From positions 9,285-33,194 of the forward strand of contig WELB01000097.1 in NCBI GenBank assembly GCA_009602725.1: 23,910 nucleotides of DNA, read 5' to 3'. Shown in pieces: positions 9,501 to 20,148 of the stretch (positions within the stretch are counted from its first letter, which is position 1; each line of letters starts with the position of its first letter). The position numbers and the translations under genes are program-made. This DNA is from Spirogloea muscicola. Lineage: Eukaryota > Streptophyta > Zygnematophyceae > Spirogloeales > Spirogloeaceae. The notes beneath the pieces are model-generated. The model searched no databases. It was not told the DNA's origin and saw nothing but the letters and a program-made list of their open reading frames with translations.

Positions 9501-11080
9501 GGATGTCAAAGACGAGCTGACGTGGTGCGAGCTGCTGAAGGCTGCTGCCTAGCAGATACTGCAACGACCAGACACGATACAGCCTGGCGGCCAGGTTGTA
9601 TTTGTCGGGCATGGGGAGCAGGATACTCACTGCCAGCAGGATCACTGCCTCCAGCAGGCTCGTTGTAGAAGGCGTACCACTGCATCTTGCCACCACCCAC
9701 GTCGCTGCTCACAAAGTACTGACGGTTGCCCAAGAACACGCGGTACCTGCACCACAAAAGTGAGGATTGAGACTACCATCAACATGACGGCCCAGTCGAG
9801 CTGCGAGGTCTCCTTTTGCGATGATTAGTGCAGCTGCAGCGGCAAACTTGTCTCACCCCACAGTGTCAATGTCTGCTGGGACGTAGTCACAAATTCCCGT
9901 ATAGCATGTGTAGTCTGAGTATGTTGCCTCGGATGCTCCCAGCAGCTTCGCACGCACCTGGATTGGTCACATATCGACATCACATTCACGTGAGTGCATG
10001 AGGAGTGTTAGAATAGCATGCACAGAGTGCCGATCACCTGGAGCATGCCGCAGCAGGGCAGCCTGCCCTGCTGCTGAGCTCGCAATGGCCAGCTACTCAC
10101 GCGCGAGCGGATGCCATCGGCACCAACCAGCATGTCGCCCTCCACACGGCGGCCGTCGTCCAGGACGATCGTGACCTGAACATGCCAGAGGCAGCGCAGT
10201 GCACAGTCAATCATCACTGTGGCACTGGCAGCGTAATTGAGCGACAATTGGCCGGCCGACTGCTTGGGGCAACCGATGGTATCGGATGGGGCTTGGGAAC
10301 TCAAGGTGCCTGCCTTGGAGCCGTCGTCCTCAAAGTCGACAACCGTGGCCCCATTCTCAATGACATCGAAGCCAACGGCTGAGGCCAGGATGCGCTGCAG
10401 CGTCATGCGGCTGATGACGCGCGTCACCGGGAGGCCTTTCTCCACTGCCGGCGTGTACGTGTCGAACTTGACATACCTGCAATGAAGGGCAAGGGAACAC
10501 GCTCAGCTGAGCACCGACGGCCATCAATTGGCATCAGCAGAAGCGAGATAAAGCGCTGACCACTGAGACCGTGTGGCAGAGCTCACCACTCGCCCGTGAG
10601 GCCATCCACAAGGCCATTGATGCGGTCGCCGGTGACGCAGCCGGTGGCCATCACCTCCTCCGCCACGGCCTCGTCGACGGCCTCCAGCGCGGCCAGGGCG
10701 TTGCTCTGGATCTGGATAGGGCCCCGGTACTGGCCTTCGCCGCGAATTGCCGTCAGATCGCGCTCAAACACCTGCCGGTCGCGCGGAGGCGGGTGAGGGC
10801 GTGGCCATCGGCAGCTGCGCGCCGGCAGAGCGCCCGCAGGCACGGCCGCAGCCGGCGTTCAGCTGCTGCGGCAGCTCACCTTCACGTCGAACCCGCGGCG
10901 CTTGGCCGAGAGGGCAAAGACGAGGCCGCCAATGCCGGCGCCCGCCACCAGGACGCGCAGTGCAGCTTTGCCGCCGCCGGCGGAGGGGGCGGCCGCATCG
11001 CTGCCCGGCGCGGGCAGAACGTCGCTCAGCGGCTCGGCAGGCGGCGCCGCCGTGGCCGTGGCCGCCANCTGTGCGTCCAT
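6579..11080 (-). CDS. ZEP: Zeaxanthin epoxidase (FAD monooxygenase with C-terminal FHA domain)
   Basis: Plastid enzyme converting zeaxanthin to antheraxanthin and violaxanthin with O2, reduced ferredoxin and FAD; it closes the xanthophyll cycle. Exons: 11080-10880, 10771-10587, 10476-10314, 10175-10101, 9957-9857, 9746-9631, 9470-9259, 8949-8861, 8771-8657, 8542-8439, 8248-8203, 8066-8002, 7815-7708, 7500-7446, 7262-7174, 6869-6782, 6665-6579; phases all agree, 632 aa plus stop. Seen: FAD dinucleotide site GAGIGG (residues 47-52), GEGQYRGPIQIQSNAL, TGDRINGLVDG, LVGADGIRSRVR, YFVSSDVGGGKMQWYAF, the second FAD motif GDSAHAMQPNMGQGG (about 332-346), LRIPHPGKVGGRFF, and an FHA domain from about residue 525 (AKHAKIEY, LTDLQSSTGTWIT, VRIHPGDTVELG). 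The N-terminus before the FAD site is only about 40 Ala/Pro-rich residues, short for a transit peptide, so an upstream exon may be missing. One ambiguous base at 11068 leaves codon 5 as NTG (Leu, Met or Val). Head-to-head with ORC5. Confidence 0.97.
7317..7369 (+). repeat. Interstitial telomere-type repeats (TTTAGGG variants)
   Basis: About 53 bases made of TTTAGGG, TTTAGGGG and TTAGGG units on the + strand, broken once by TTGACA. It lies inside the ZEP intron between exons 7500-7446 and 7262-7174, on the template-opposite strand. TTTAGGG is the plant and Chlorella telomere unit. The units are degenerate, as expected of an old internal tract. Confidence 0.85.
10176..10313 (-). other. GC-AG intron in ZEP, 138 nt, in frame and stop-free
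   Basis: ZEP homology joins DFEDDGSK directly to VTIVLDDGRR. Removing 10313-10176 needs the donor AAG|GCAGGC with acceptor TTCAG|GTC. The segment is 46 codons with no stop. A GC donor is likely because the inserted residues have no counterpart in the family. Confidence 0.8.
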
Positions 11081-11317
11081 TCTCTACTGACAGCTCTTGC
11101 CCCACTCCTGTCTGCTTCCCTCTGCCCTGCTCCTCACGAGCACTGGCATTCCGGAGCCCACTCAAATCTGGCCGCGCAGCTTTGCTACACCCCGTCCTGC
11201 TCCGCAAGCCCCAACTTCTGAGTATCTCATGCTGGGCCGTTTGAGTCAGCGAGCCCTCGCCTCTGCCAACCTCAAGGAAGACGGCGAGCGGAAGGCCGTT
11301 GCTGGCGCCTGGCTTGG
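11081..11317. promoter_or_regulatory. Shared divergent promoter region ZEP/ORC5
   Basis: Only 237 bases separate the two ATGs, so promoters and both 5' leaders must fit here unless further upstream exons exist. It is C/T-rich near the ZEP side, and I saw no TATA box and none of the hairpins found upstream of TAP46 and HUS1. A bidirectional promoter is inferred from layout. Confidence 0.6.
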
Positions 11318-14300
11318 ATGGCGGAGGCCGGCGTGCCACAAGATGCTACGCGAGCTGAGGATGCAGTGATGCAGTCTCCCACAAGCCCCGAGACCCAGAA
11401 GAGCTTGCGGAAGCGGCGAGCTCGGGAGCTCGACCAGCTCCTGCGCACGCGCCTGAAGCCGCCTGGCGGGCGGCTGCCGGTGGCTCCTTCTGCCGACGGG
11501 CCTGCTGCAGCTGGCACTGGCCTTGGCAACGATGCCGCTTCGCCGCCAACATCGCCATCACCTACAAGGCCGTCATCCGCTGCCCCACACAATGCAAGCA
11601 CACCCGTTGCACCGCCATCACCGAGCGCACCTGCTCGGCGCGGCGCTGCTCGTCCAGGTCGACGGATGCTACCGACGGCCTCTCCTTCGCCGCCCCCACC
11701 TCCTCGGCCGAAGGCACGGGGCGATGAGGAAGCATCGCCATCAATGCCGAGCGCTGGCAGTGGAGCCCGTTGCCGGCTTGAGGCACGGATTCTACGCAGT
11801 CAGGCCCGCGGAGCCCTGCCGAAGGAGTCGCTGCCAGTGCCGCTGCCGCCGGCGCCGCCGTCGCCGCCAGCACCGCCGCGGCTATCAGCAGCAGAGGTCC
11901 GCTTGACGCTAGAGCGCCACTTTCCCGGCCGCCGGCAACAGATACACGACTTCCTTGGTGGGTCCTCCTCACTCGCCGCCCTGTTCTCGGGGCTATCAAC
12001 CGCTGCCAGGTAGTCAGCACCACGTTGACATCCACCGCTCGCATGACTGCACGACAGGCCTCCTCGGAGGCGAGCGCGACGCTGTGCCGCCAATCCTCGT
12101 CTATGGAGGTGCCGGTGAGTACCGCCTGGCACTGGTGACAATCACAGAGCATCAGCTGCGGCACCTGGCCCCGCTGAACTGAGATTGGCAGCTGGTGGCC
12201 GCACGCAGAGACCGGCAAGACGAGTGTGGTGCAGGAAGCCCTGGCGCTGCTAGGCCGGCCGGCAGCCTTTGTGGGCTGCCGGTCGTGCCACGGCTCGCCG
12301 CGCGCCTTGTTCGAGGCGGCGCTTGACCAGCTGCTTGGCCACGAGCGGCGCTCGGCGGGCCACTACGCGGCCGCCATGCGCTGCGAGCGCGTCGCCGACT
12401 TCGTGCGGCTCCTCCCTGACGCCGCAGCGCGCGTGCGCGACCGGTGGGAGTGCGAGAGGGCGGAGCCGCCGGAGCCGCTGGGCCGGCCGCCGCCAGCTGT
12501 CTACCTCATCTTTGACAATGCGGAGCTACTGCGGAAGATGGACCACAGTGGAGGTGCCTCGCTGCTTCCTGCCCTCCTCAAGCTACCCGAGCTCGCAGGT
12601 GCACCTCCACCACCCTACCTGCAAACCCTGATCCTAAGTCCCCTATTGCTTAATGTATTATTATTCATTGGTAATTTACGCCGTAGCTCAGTTAAGCGCA
12701 TGAAAATTCACAGCTCCACACCTTGAGTGATTGCATTGCACCCATCACCTTGGACACCACTGCTCTGGCAGTGTGGTACCGCTGCAGCCTGAAGCAATCA
12801 AAGACTGTGGTTAGGTTCTGGGGTATCTAGTAAGAGAATAAGGGTCAGATTTGGCTTAGCTTCAGCGACTAAATAAGTGCTGGTGCTCGGCTCCTCACAA
12901 CCTGCAGGGCTGCCAAACCTCAGCATCATCCTCATCAGCTCTGTCGGCTGGGATGGCTTCTGGTGAGCAGCACCGCTGCACTGCCATCCTGATTGTAGCG
13001 TGACGAGGTGGCGGCCAAAACCCCGCTGCCGCTGCCAATTTGCCCTGTCGCGCCATCTTTGGCGGCGATGACTGCAACAGGTGTGGGACGGGCACCCGGG
13101 AGCCGCTTGCTGTCCACTTTCCTGACTACACCAACGACGAGCTGTGCCGCATTCTGCAAGCACGCCACCCTGGCTCCGCTCTTTACTCGGCCTTTCTCAG
13201 GTTAGTCCTCTCCGTGTTGTGGCGCCCAGCTCCTTGAGTGCAACAATCTAGTTGGCATTGGGTTGCGCTGCTCAGCGTGACCAAGTCCTGGTGCCTGTCA
13301 ACTGCTGCATTCATTGGCACAGGATAGTCTGCAGCGCAACGAGGGTTCTTGTGGGGCTTGGCTCAAGCCCCTTATAGCCAGCAGCTGCCAGACACCTCAC
13401 CTCCACCAGGCAGGCTACTAGACAAGCTAGCTCACCGAAGCTTAATGCTGGCTCGGCAACGTCATGGCAGGGCGACGCTGCAGCCGTTTAGCCGAGCATG
13501 CCGCCGTGTGTCGGAAATTGGCGAGGCCCTTGAGCCTCTCTTCGCCGAGTACACTCGCCCAGTGACAGAGGTGCCCCTCCGCCCTTCCTTGCTCTCCTCA
13601 CTCACTTCATGTTCTACACTGCAATCAATATATCGCTGGGATCGACAGCAGCCAAGGTAACAAAACGAGGGACCTGGCCTTGGCAGGGGCGTGTTCTGCC
13701 AGACGAGGGTGGCCGTGCCAAGCTCTATGCGCTCGTCAAGCGCCACATCAGGCCGGCACTCTCCCATGCTGGCAAGCACCAAACCGGCCAGCATTTCAGG
13801 CACCAGCTTAGCCACTACTCCACTTTTGCTGCAGAGCTCTCTCGACATGCACCTCTGGAGTTTGCCAATGGCTGACGGCCAGTCCTGTGCTTGTGCAGTC
13901 ACGATTGCAGACAGCAGGTGCGCGCAACGAGTAGCTGTCCAGCACGCGGTGCGGTGACTCAAGGGCGGTGGAAGATTCATGCTCAGTCCCGTCGTGGCCG
14001 CTCAGTGTTTGCGCATGTGCCCACTGTGTTGCAGCAAGCAGGCGGCTCTGGAGTTCGAGCTGCCCATGTGGAGCAAGTTCCTGCTCATGGCGGCGTACGT
14101 CGCATCACGCAACCCTGCCACAACAGATGCCGACTTCTTCGGATACCGCGGCGGGGACTTAGGAAAGAAGAGGCGACGCCGGAGGTTGGTATCCGCATGC
14201 TTCAGCTGTCTCAGGAGAGTGGCCTAATTCAAAACGCCACATCTGGACTTGCGTCACTTGCCACTGGAGCTTGCGCAGACTATCGCCGTGTTGCACAACT

Positions 14301-14832
14301 TCGGCAGGAGGAGCTCTGGGTCTGCGGAAGACCGGCAGGAGTTTGAGCTTCAGGAGGCACGGCTGCGTGGCCCGGCAACCTTCCCGCTGAGGCGGCTGCT
14401 GGCGATCCTGAGGTGCATGTTGGATCCGGACGACGAGCTCTGCGCCGACGGGGGCAGCTGCATGCCCTTGCTGCCGCCAGGAGCGCCGCTGCCGGCGGAC
14501 GCCCTCATGCAGCTGGCGACGCTGGCCAGCATCGACCTGGTCGCACGCAGCGGCGGCAGCGCCGCGGACATCCTCAGTAACTCTGCAAAGTTCCGATGCA
14601 CCGCGCCGGCCGAGCTGGTCCACCAGGTGCACTCTCTTGCCTGCACTGTATGGCGTCTAGTGCACTGTATCAATGCTAGCTACAGGTGCTTGCCACTATA
14701 CTACTGCTACCAGCTTTAGCTAAAGTGCACTGTATGATAACAGCCTGCATGCCAACAGCCTGGCCAGTCACGCTATGCCAGGTGGCCAAGTCCCTGGGGT
14801 TCCCACTCAACCGCTACCTGCTGTACGGATGA
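11318..14832 (+). CDS. ORC5: Origin recognition complex subunit 5
   Basis: AAA+ subunit of the six-part ORC that binds replication origins and helps load MCM. Exons: 11318-11957, 12058-12114, 12209-12598, 12908-12962, 13081-13200, 13323-13344, 13484-13570, 13687-13771, 13899-13917, 14035-14184, 14308-14626, 14782-14832; phases agree, 664 aa. Seen: ORC5 entry motif RHFPGRRQQIHDFL (about 200-213), Walker A GGAETGKT (230-237), FVGCRSCHGSPRALFE, Walker B VYLIFDNAELL (D335), LSIILISSVGWDGF, TGTREPLAVHFPDYTNDEL, CRRVSEIGEALEPL, MWSKFLLMAAYVASRNPAT, FPLRRLLAILRC and the terminal KSLGFPLNRYLLYG. The first ~190 residues are a Pro/Ala/Ser-rich low-complexity extension absent from ordinary ORC5 (435 residues in human), within one long GC-rich exon. 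Exons of 22 and 19 nt are microexons; the latter follows a GC donor (CTG|GCAAGC at 13772) and is the least certain exon. Confidence 0.94.
13353..13371. repeat. Short hairpin, family copy 5
   Basis: Perfect 8-bp stem GGGGCTTG/CAAGCCCC with a 3-base loop GCT, inside the ORC5 intron just after the 22-nt microexon. It is the only copy seen within a gene body. Confidence 0.7.
13772..13898 (+). other. Predicted GC-AG intron in ORC5
   Basis: No GT occurs in the open frame after exon 13687-13771 before its stop codon, while the downstream homology resumes at KQAALEFELPMW. Donor CTG|GCAAGC plus the 19-nt exon 13899-13917 restores the frame exactly and reads ALSHAVTIADSSKQAALE. Length 127 nt, not a multiple of three. 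Another GC donor choice is possible. Confidence 0.55.
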
Positions 14833-15384
14833 CCACCGGCAGAGATCACGCATGTGGCAGCTGAGATGTCCCAAATAGTTGGTATATGTCCTCAAGTGAG
14901 CATAGATGCAGCATTGCCGCAAATCATGGCGGCAGCACAAAGTACACAAGCTAGCCCTGCAAACTTCAGCCACAAGAGCTCACTGCAAAAAGGGAGCAAT
15001 TCTGCCCTGTTTATTTTACACTATTTTGCCATGTCAATCACAAGACACCTGAAGGGTACGCTGGCTGTAGGCTCTATGATAGGGATCAAGCAGGTTGAAA
15101 GTCGTCTCTTGGTCAGCAATGGCTTCCCAAATGGGACCTAAGAGCTAGGGTACTGGCAATCAAAAGTTACAGTATACTGCAGGCGTCCTTCTATGCGGCA
15201 GTGCACAACACACTGAGGCCTTGTCGGCCAACTCACAGTGAGTGCAGCGTAAGGGTGGCCTTGTAACGAAAAGAAAGGTGCGCCGTTTGCAGCCAACCGA
15301 GGCAGCAGGGGGTCGAAGGAGAAATTTCTAACAGCCGGGACGTTCAAGTCCGCAATCTAGTTATGGTGTGGCACAGAGGCCATC
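14833..15384. other. Convergent spacer ORC5/SAMHD1
   Basis: 552 bases between two stop codons. No gene recognised. On the minus strand TGTAA occurs at 15167-15171 and 15016-15020, candidate poly(A) signals for the SAMHD1-like gene. No TGTAA on the + strand was noticed for ORC5 here. Confidence 0.5.
15167..15171 (-). terminator. Candidate poly(A) signal of the SAMHD1-like gene
   Basis: TGTAA on the minus strand about 215 bases past the stop codon, a usual distance for green-algal 3' UTRs. A second TGTAA at 15020-15016 is an alternative. Confidence 0.35.
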
Positions 15385-18300
15385 CTACATGCTTGAGAGC
15401 GAAAACTGGCTGCAGCTTATGCCGTTCTGGGAGACCGTGCGAACCCTCTTCCGCAGCCGCTTGCTGGGAGTCCTACGTATTTGCAAGTCCTTCCCAAAAT
15501 GCTTGGCCTGGTACCTCTCAAAGGCTTCTCCCACAGCCTTGTTCTGCAAGCACAGCTAATTTGACTATACGGTCAGGAGCACACTTGTAACCATGGTATA
15601 GCACATACAGAAGCCTTAGGCAGCAATTGACTAGGACCTAACCACTAGCGCAAGACAACCCTCCTGCAAGGACGTTGGACTGAAGAGAAAGGTGGCTCTC
15701 AAAGGCTTGATCTTACATATGCTTCTTCCTCTCCGTTGTTGCCCCCCTTCTTGGAGAAGATGCGGACTTTGACATCCCTGCATGTATCTGCAATCCTGTT
15801 GCTAACTTGTTGTCGAGTTACAGACAGCAGCCGTGGTTGCTTTCCATCTACAAGCTGTGAAGCAAAACGACTTTGGCAAAGGGTCAGCAAGACCTTTGTA
15901 AGTATCTGACAATGAATGAGTTAGCAAGGAATTGTTTAGCACATTCAGCTGCAAGCAATGCTCAGTATGGTGTGCCTATGTGATTTCCTGCACTAATATT
16001 GCTTGCAGTCTGCATTCTGCAAGGTGACTTGTTATGCAGATGCTTTACCTCGTAGAAGCCAACCCTGCAAGATCCAAGAGACAACCACAGGACAAACATT
16101 CAACACTATGCTCAGCAATGGAACATTGGTTCCCCTTGATCTTCAGCCTCTCTTCACTTCTCTTTCTCCAAGAGCAGAAATGAGAAAGATGAAGAACAGC
16201 GTCGTGAAAAGTGACTCCAGCATGCTTGGGAGGAGAAGGAACATGTTGCCTCACATACTTGTCAACAGGATTCTCTCGTCCCATCCCATAATCTATGTTG
16301 CAGTTCTGGACAATGATGTCATCAGCACTCAAGCCACGGTGTCTGCCTTCGTCTGTCTGTGTATACAGCTCACAAAGGTAAGAGTGAGGAGATGCCTGCC
16401 CTCCCTCACAAGCCAAGCACAAGGACGATCAACAGTCAAAGTAACACCCTGACAGCAACAGTGACAAGGTTGTCACGGCAGCTTTGACTAGCTGACTTGC
16501 TGGTCAACATAGCCCAAGGGTTTAATTAGACTTGACAGAGGAGGAAGCCTGTCCACTGTACCTGGTATGGCAGGATATCTTCGGCTGTCACCTTCTTGTA
16601 GTCGAGGACATAGTCTTCTGGAACTACAAACTCATTTACAAACTGCCAGTGCCAATTGGGCACACAGCCACTGTATGAGCAGCGCATTTGTAAAAATAAT
16701 CACTTACAGGCAGACAAATGACAACAAGAATATATGTAGGTGTCAAGATGGATGGTTGCAAATGCGCGCACGCTGTAATGGTCTCGCCGTTTGACTCTAT
16801 CCAATATTTGTTGCGCCTTTTCTAGCCCTGGCATGTGCTCAATGACCCCCAGGATTCGGTCATCCAACTGTGCATGTGTGCATTCCAAAATTCTGCAGGG
16901 TTAGAGTGCCTGTCAGACATTGCATAGTGGCTTGGCTATAGGACTGCGCTTATAGCAACACATGCTTGTTGTTCTCCATCTTAGCCTGCCATGCCATCTC
17001 ACATTTCAACAATCACCCTCCCTACCTTGCAGAATTTTGCAGGTTCTCTTATGGCCTCTCTAAAATTGAAGATGGGGTCTGCAAGTATCAATACATCTCG
17101 GATCATGTACTCAATGGCCTGCAAGACATTTGCTCAACAATGTCAACGCCAGCATGATAGAATTCCTCACCTTCAGCTACGATGATGCTTCAATGCAATA
17201 AAAGACCCGATCAGAGACCATGGACCAGAGACAGTTTTTCGCTCTTGGTATGCAACTTTCTATACCACATTGCCTACTAAGCTAACCTACTCTTCGAGTG
17301 CCTTCTGGAAGGAATGACTTCGGCGGAAGTTTTGCAGGAAGTACTCGACTTCTAAGAAGGGACTTACTTTGACCACACGGTGTGTATATACTGTTTCGAA
17401 TAGGTGGGCCCTTGAGTAGAAAAGACTATAGATGGAAGTTGCTGCACAGAGCAATAAACTTGAAATCATTCACAACGGGGCTACTTTCAGTGTGTCTATT
17501 AAGTATGAGGTTGCATACTGATAGCATGACTCTTCAGTAATTGCTTCCTCATGCCAAAAGCAGCACTAGTGCTGTCTTAGAAGTGGGAACAGGCAAGGCA
17601 ACTGTAAAGCCTCTAGAGACTCCAAAAATATGTCCTTCTTATGGTGGGGAATAAGAGAAAGCAATACCTTCACTCCATCGGTAGCATATACTCCCGTTTA
17701 CAACTCTCATCATCTGCATGACCCTAGAGTAGACACAAATTGCAATCCCACTGCATCAACTCTTGCTCATCGGCCATCTTTGAGCAACACGTTGGATGCT
17801 GCAATCTCTTTCACTCCTATTTCAGATGCTCCTAGATTGAAGCAACACTAGCCTAGTCACAATATTGTCAAAACACCACAGGAACTTCAGTAAGCCACAT
17901 CTCAGATGCAGATATGTGACCCACCTCTCATGATCAAAACTTGTTCTGACATTTGTGTAGTAGCTGTCTCTGGCCAGATAGTCAAACCTAACAGAAGCAC
18001 TAGCTGTTATTGGAGCACATTGAGGACTCTGTGAAGAGTACTTAGGACTCTGGCTATGTATGTATTATAGGGCAAGCAGGGCAAGATTACTGCAAGTAGG
18101 GCGTTTGTTGCCTTCCAAGGCTGTCAGCATATTAGTGTTGAAGTCTCAATACTGCAATATCTGCGACAGCACGCAAGGGACCTTACTTGTCAACATCCAT
18201 GCCGCTTTTCCCGTTGGCCACAATGTCATATAAGAACAACTTCCTCTCCGTACAAGTCTGCAGACACAATGCAGGTGCCTTACTGCTTAATTCAGTATTA

Positions 18301-20148
18301 ATTGATGGCGAATGCAAATGCTGAAGTGCCAGCCAGAATGCACGGTGCCACAGATATCTACATAAAGTACTACTCAAATATGATATAAGAGGATTGTGAA
18401 GCAGCCCCCAGAAACCTACCGAAGTCCTCCGCCATGTATTTGTGCTTGCCATGATCATGTCCTGCAGCAGAGCACAGCATATTTTCGAGATCAAATATTG
18501 GTAGTCTTACCACCTGGTCTATTGGTCATTCCTGTGTACAATATACGAATTATATGAATCTGTATAAATTTCAATGTTATGTTTTCCTGCAGTCTGCATC
18601 ATGAAAGTATTCAAAACATGCAGGATCTGGACACCTGACGGTGATATGGTCCTAAACTGTGTGTATGCAGGAGTCTCTACAAGAAGAAGTGAACAAGCAC
18701 AATGCAAGACAGGAACCGACCTTTGCCATGGCCAAAATGTTGTCATCAATGTCAAGGTTATTCCTGTCAATTGCATCATCCATCAGCATAGTAGACATCT
18801 CCTCATGTTTCCTGCCAGTGACAGCAGAGATGCGACATGAGCATGTCCGCATGTTTGCTGACACTGCCCCTTGACTATTATCACCAGTTAATACAAAGAT
18901 CATGTCAAAAGGGGGAGTGAACCAATGCACAAGCACAATTTTGGACTAATAGGACGAAGCTGGCCTATGTATCGTTATCTGACTGTCGCTAATCTAGCAA
19001 GAGTAACAATCAAACAAGTTGACGATGTCTCTCAACAACCTGCTGCTTGTCTCAAGCCAACAATTTACCAAGTTAATTGCGGATCAAGTGCTGGGATGAC
19101 TTCCCCATCAAAGACATGACTGAAGCAACCGTGGCCAAGGTCGTGGCATAAACCTGCACATCATCATAGCCCGTTTGGCGAATCATATGTTGTGCAGCCG
19201 AAGCAAGTTGCTCGGTGCCAATAGTAATTTCGTCCATGCAACTGGAGAAGTAAAAACATTATCTCGACACAGGAGGTAGTAGAGGCAAGAGGGGGAAGAA
19301 GGCAAGTCTACTGCTACATCCTACGTCGTCAAGGCAGCGGGACGCACATTGTGAAAGCATACCCTGCCTTTACCTGCAAGTTCAGCTGCTTGACTATCAA
19401 ACTCGTCAAGTTCAAGGTCTGGTTGGTGCTGCTTCAGCAATCGGACAGTCTCTCCGGCCAAGTAAGAAGTGCCCAACGAATGTGCAAATCGGGTGTGAGT
19501 GGCTGATGGAAACACGTAATGGACGGCCCCAAGTTGATTGATGTGCCTCAAACGTTGCACTTGAGGAGTGTCCGTGAACACTAAGGATGGCTGCAATGTG
19601 TGGAGATGTAAGGAGTGATTATAAGTGAGCATAAGAGGCTGCTCGACTTATGCTGTCCATTTCTCCAGCAACTCGGATTCCAGATCAATGCTCAATCAAG
19701 CTGACTCTGACATTTGACGTGATTGTGTCACCACCAATATGTCTGCTCACTCTAGTGTAGAAGCCTTCAGCCTTTCACATGCCAATAAGGCTTGCCTCTG
19801 AAAGAAGTCGTCTTGAGACGAGCTGTGTGAATATGGTAAGGAGCTGGACCTTACCCCTCTGAGTTTTATTTTGTGCCCATGAATGACGTCACTGATGGTC
19901 TTCACATGTGGAGGATGGCTGTCAGAGTCGGACAGCAGCTTGTCGTCTTGAGCGTCATTGCCTGTGTCTGCAGTGCAAGCAGGCTCCTCAAGCCTTTCCC
20001 CAGCGCCGTCGTCTAAGTCTCCATACTGATATGCAGGAGCGCGTCCTGTGTTGCTGGGAAGCGTCTGTGAGCATCCTATCTCGCCGTCATCAAGGTCTTC
20101 ACCATTGACGGCAGTCATCTCAGAGCACTTCGCCATGCAGCCTGCCAC
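15385..20148 (-). CDS. SAMHD1/VEN4-type HD-domain dNTP triphosphohydrolase
   Basis: Family enzymes cleave dNTPs to nucleoside plus triphosphate and so set dNTP pools; the plant member VEN4 supports nucleotide balance in chloroplast development. Exons: 20148-19855, 19590-19374, 19153-19069, 18811-18721, 18461-18420, 18257-18187, 17987-17925, 17723-17668, 17441-17368, 17118-17026, 16867-16772, 16642-16562, 16356-16259, 16064-16049, 15854-15717, 15543-15385; phases agree, 557 aa. Metal and active-site residues are present: H135 (FAHSLG), H174-D175 (CHDLGHG) and D274 (DYLARD), plus FSHVFDG. The allosteric nucleotide motif DTPQVQRLR (105-113) keeps the D, Q and R used in human SAMHD1. Later blocks: [62 protein letters not shown]. 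No SAM domain: the first ~80 residues are acidic with two DLDDG copies. The basic tail SKRLRKRVR could be a nuclear signal. Start may be the second Met, 4 codons on. Less GC-rich than its neighbours. Confidence 0.96.

Noticed and set aside
12672-12720. tRNA-like string GTAGCTCAGTTAAG in an ORC5 intron
   Set aside because: No T-arm GTTCGA motif follows and no cloverleaf can be closed.
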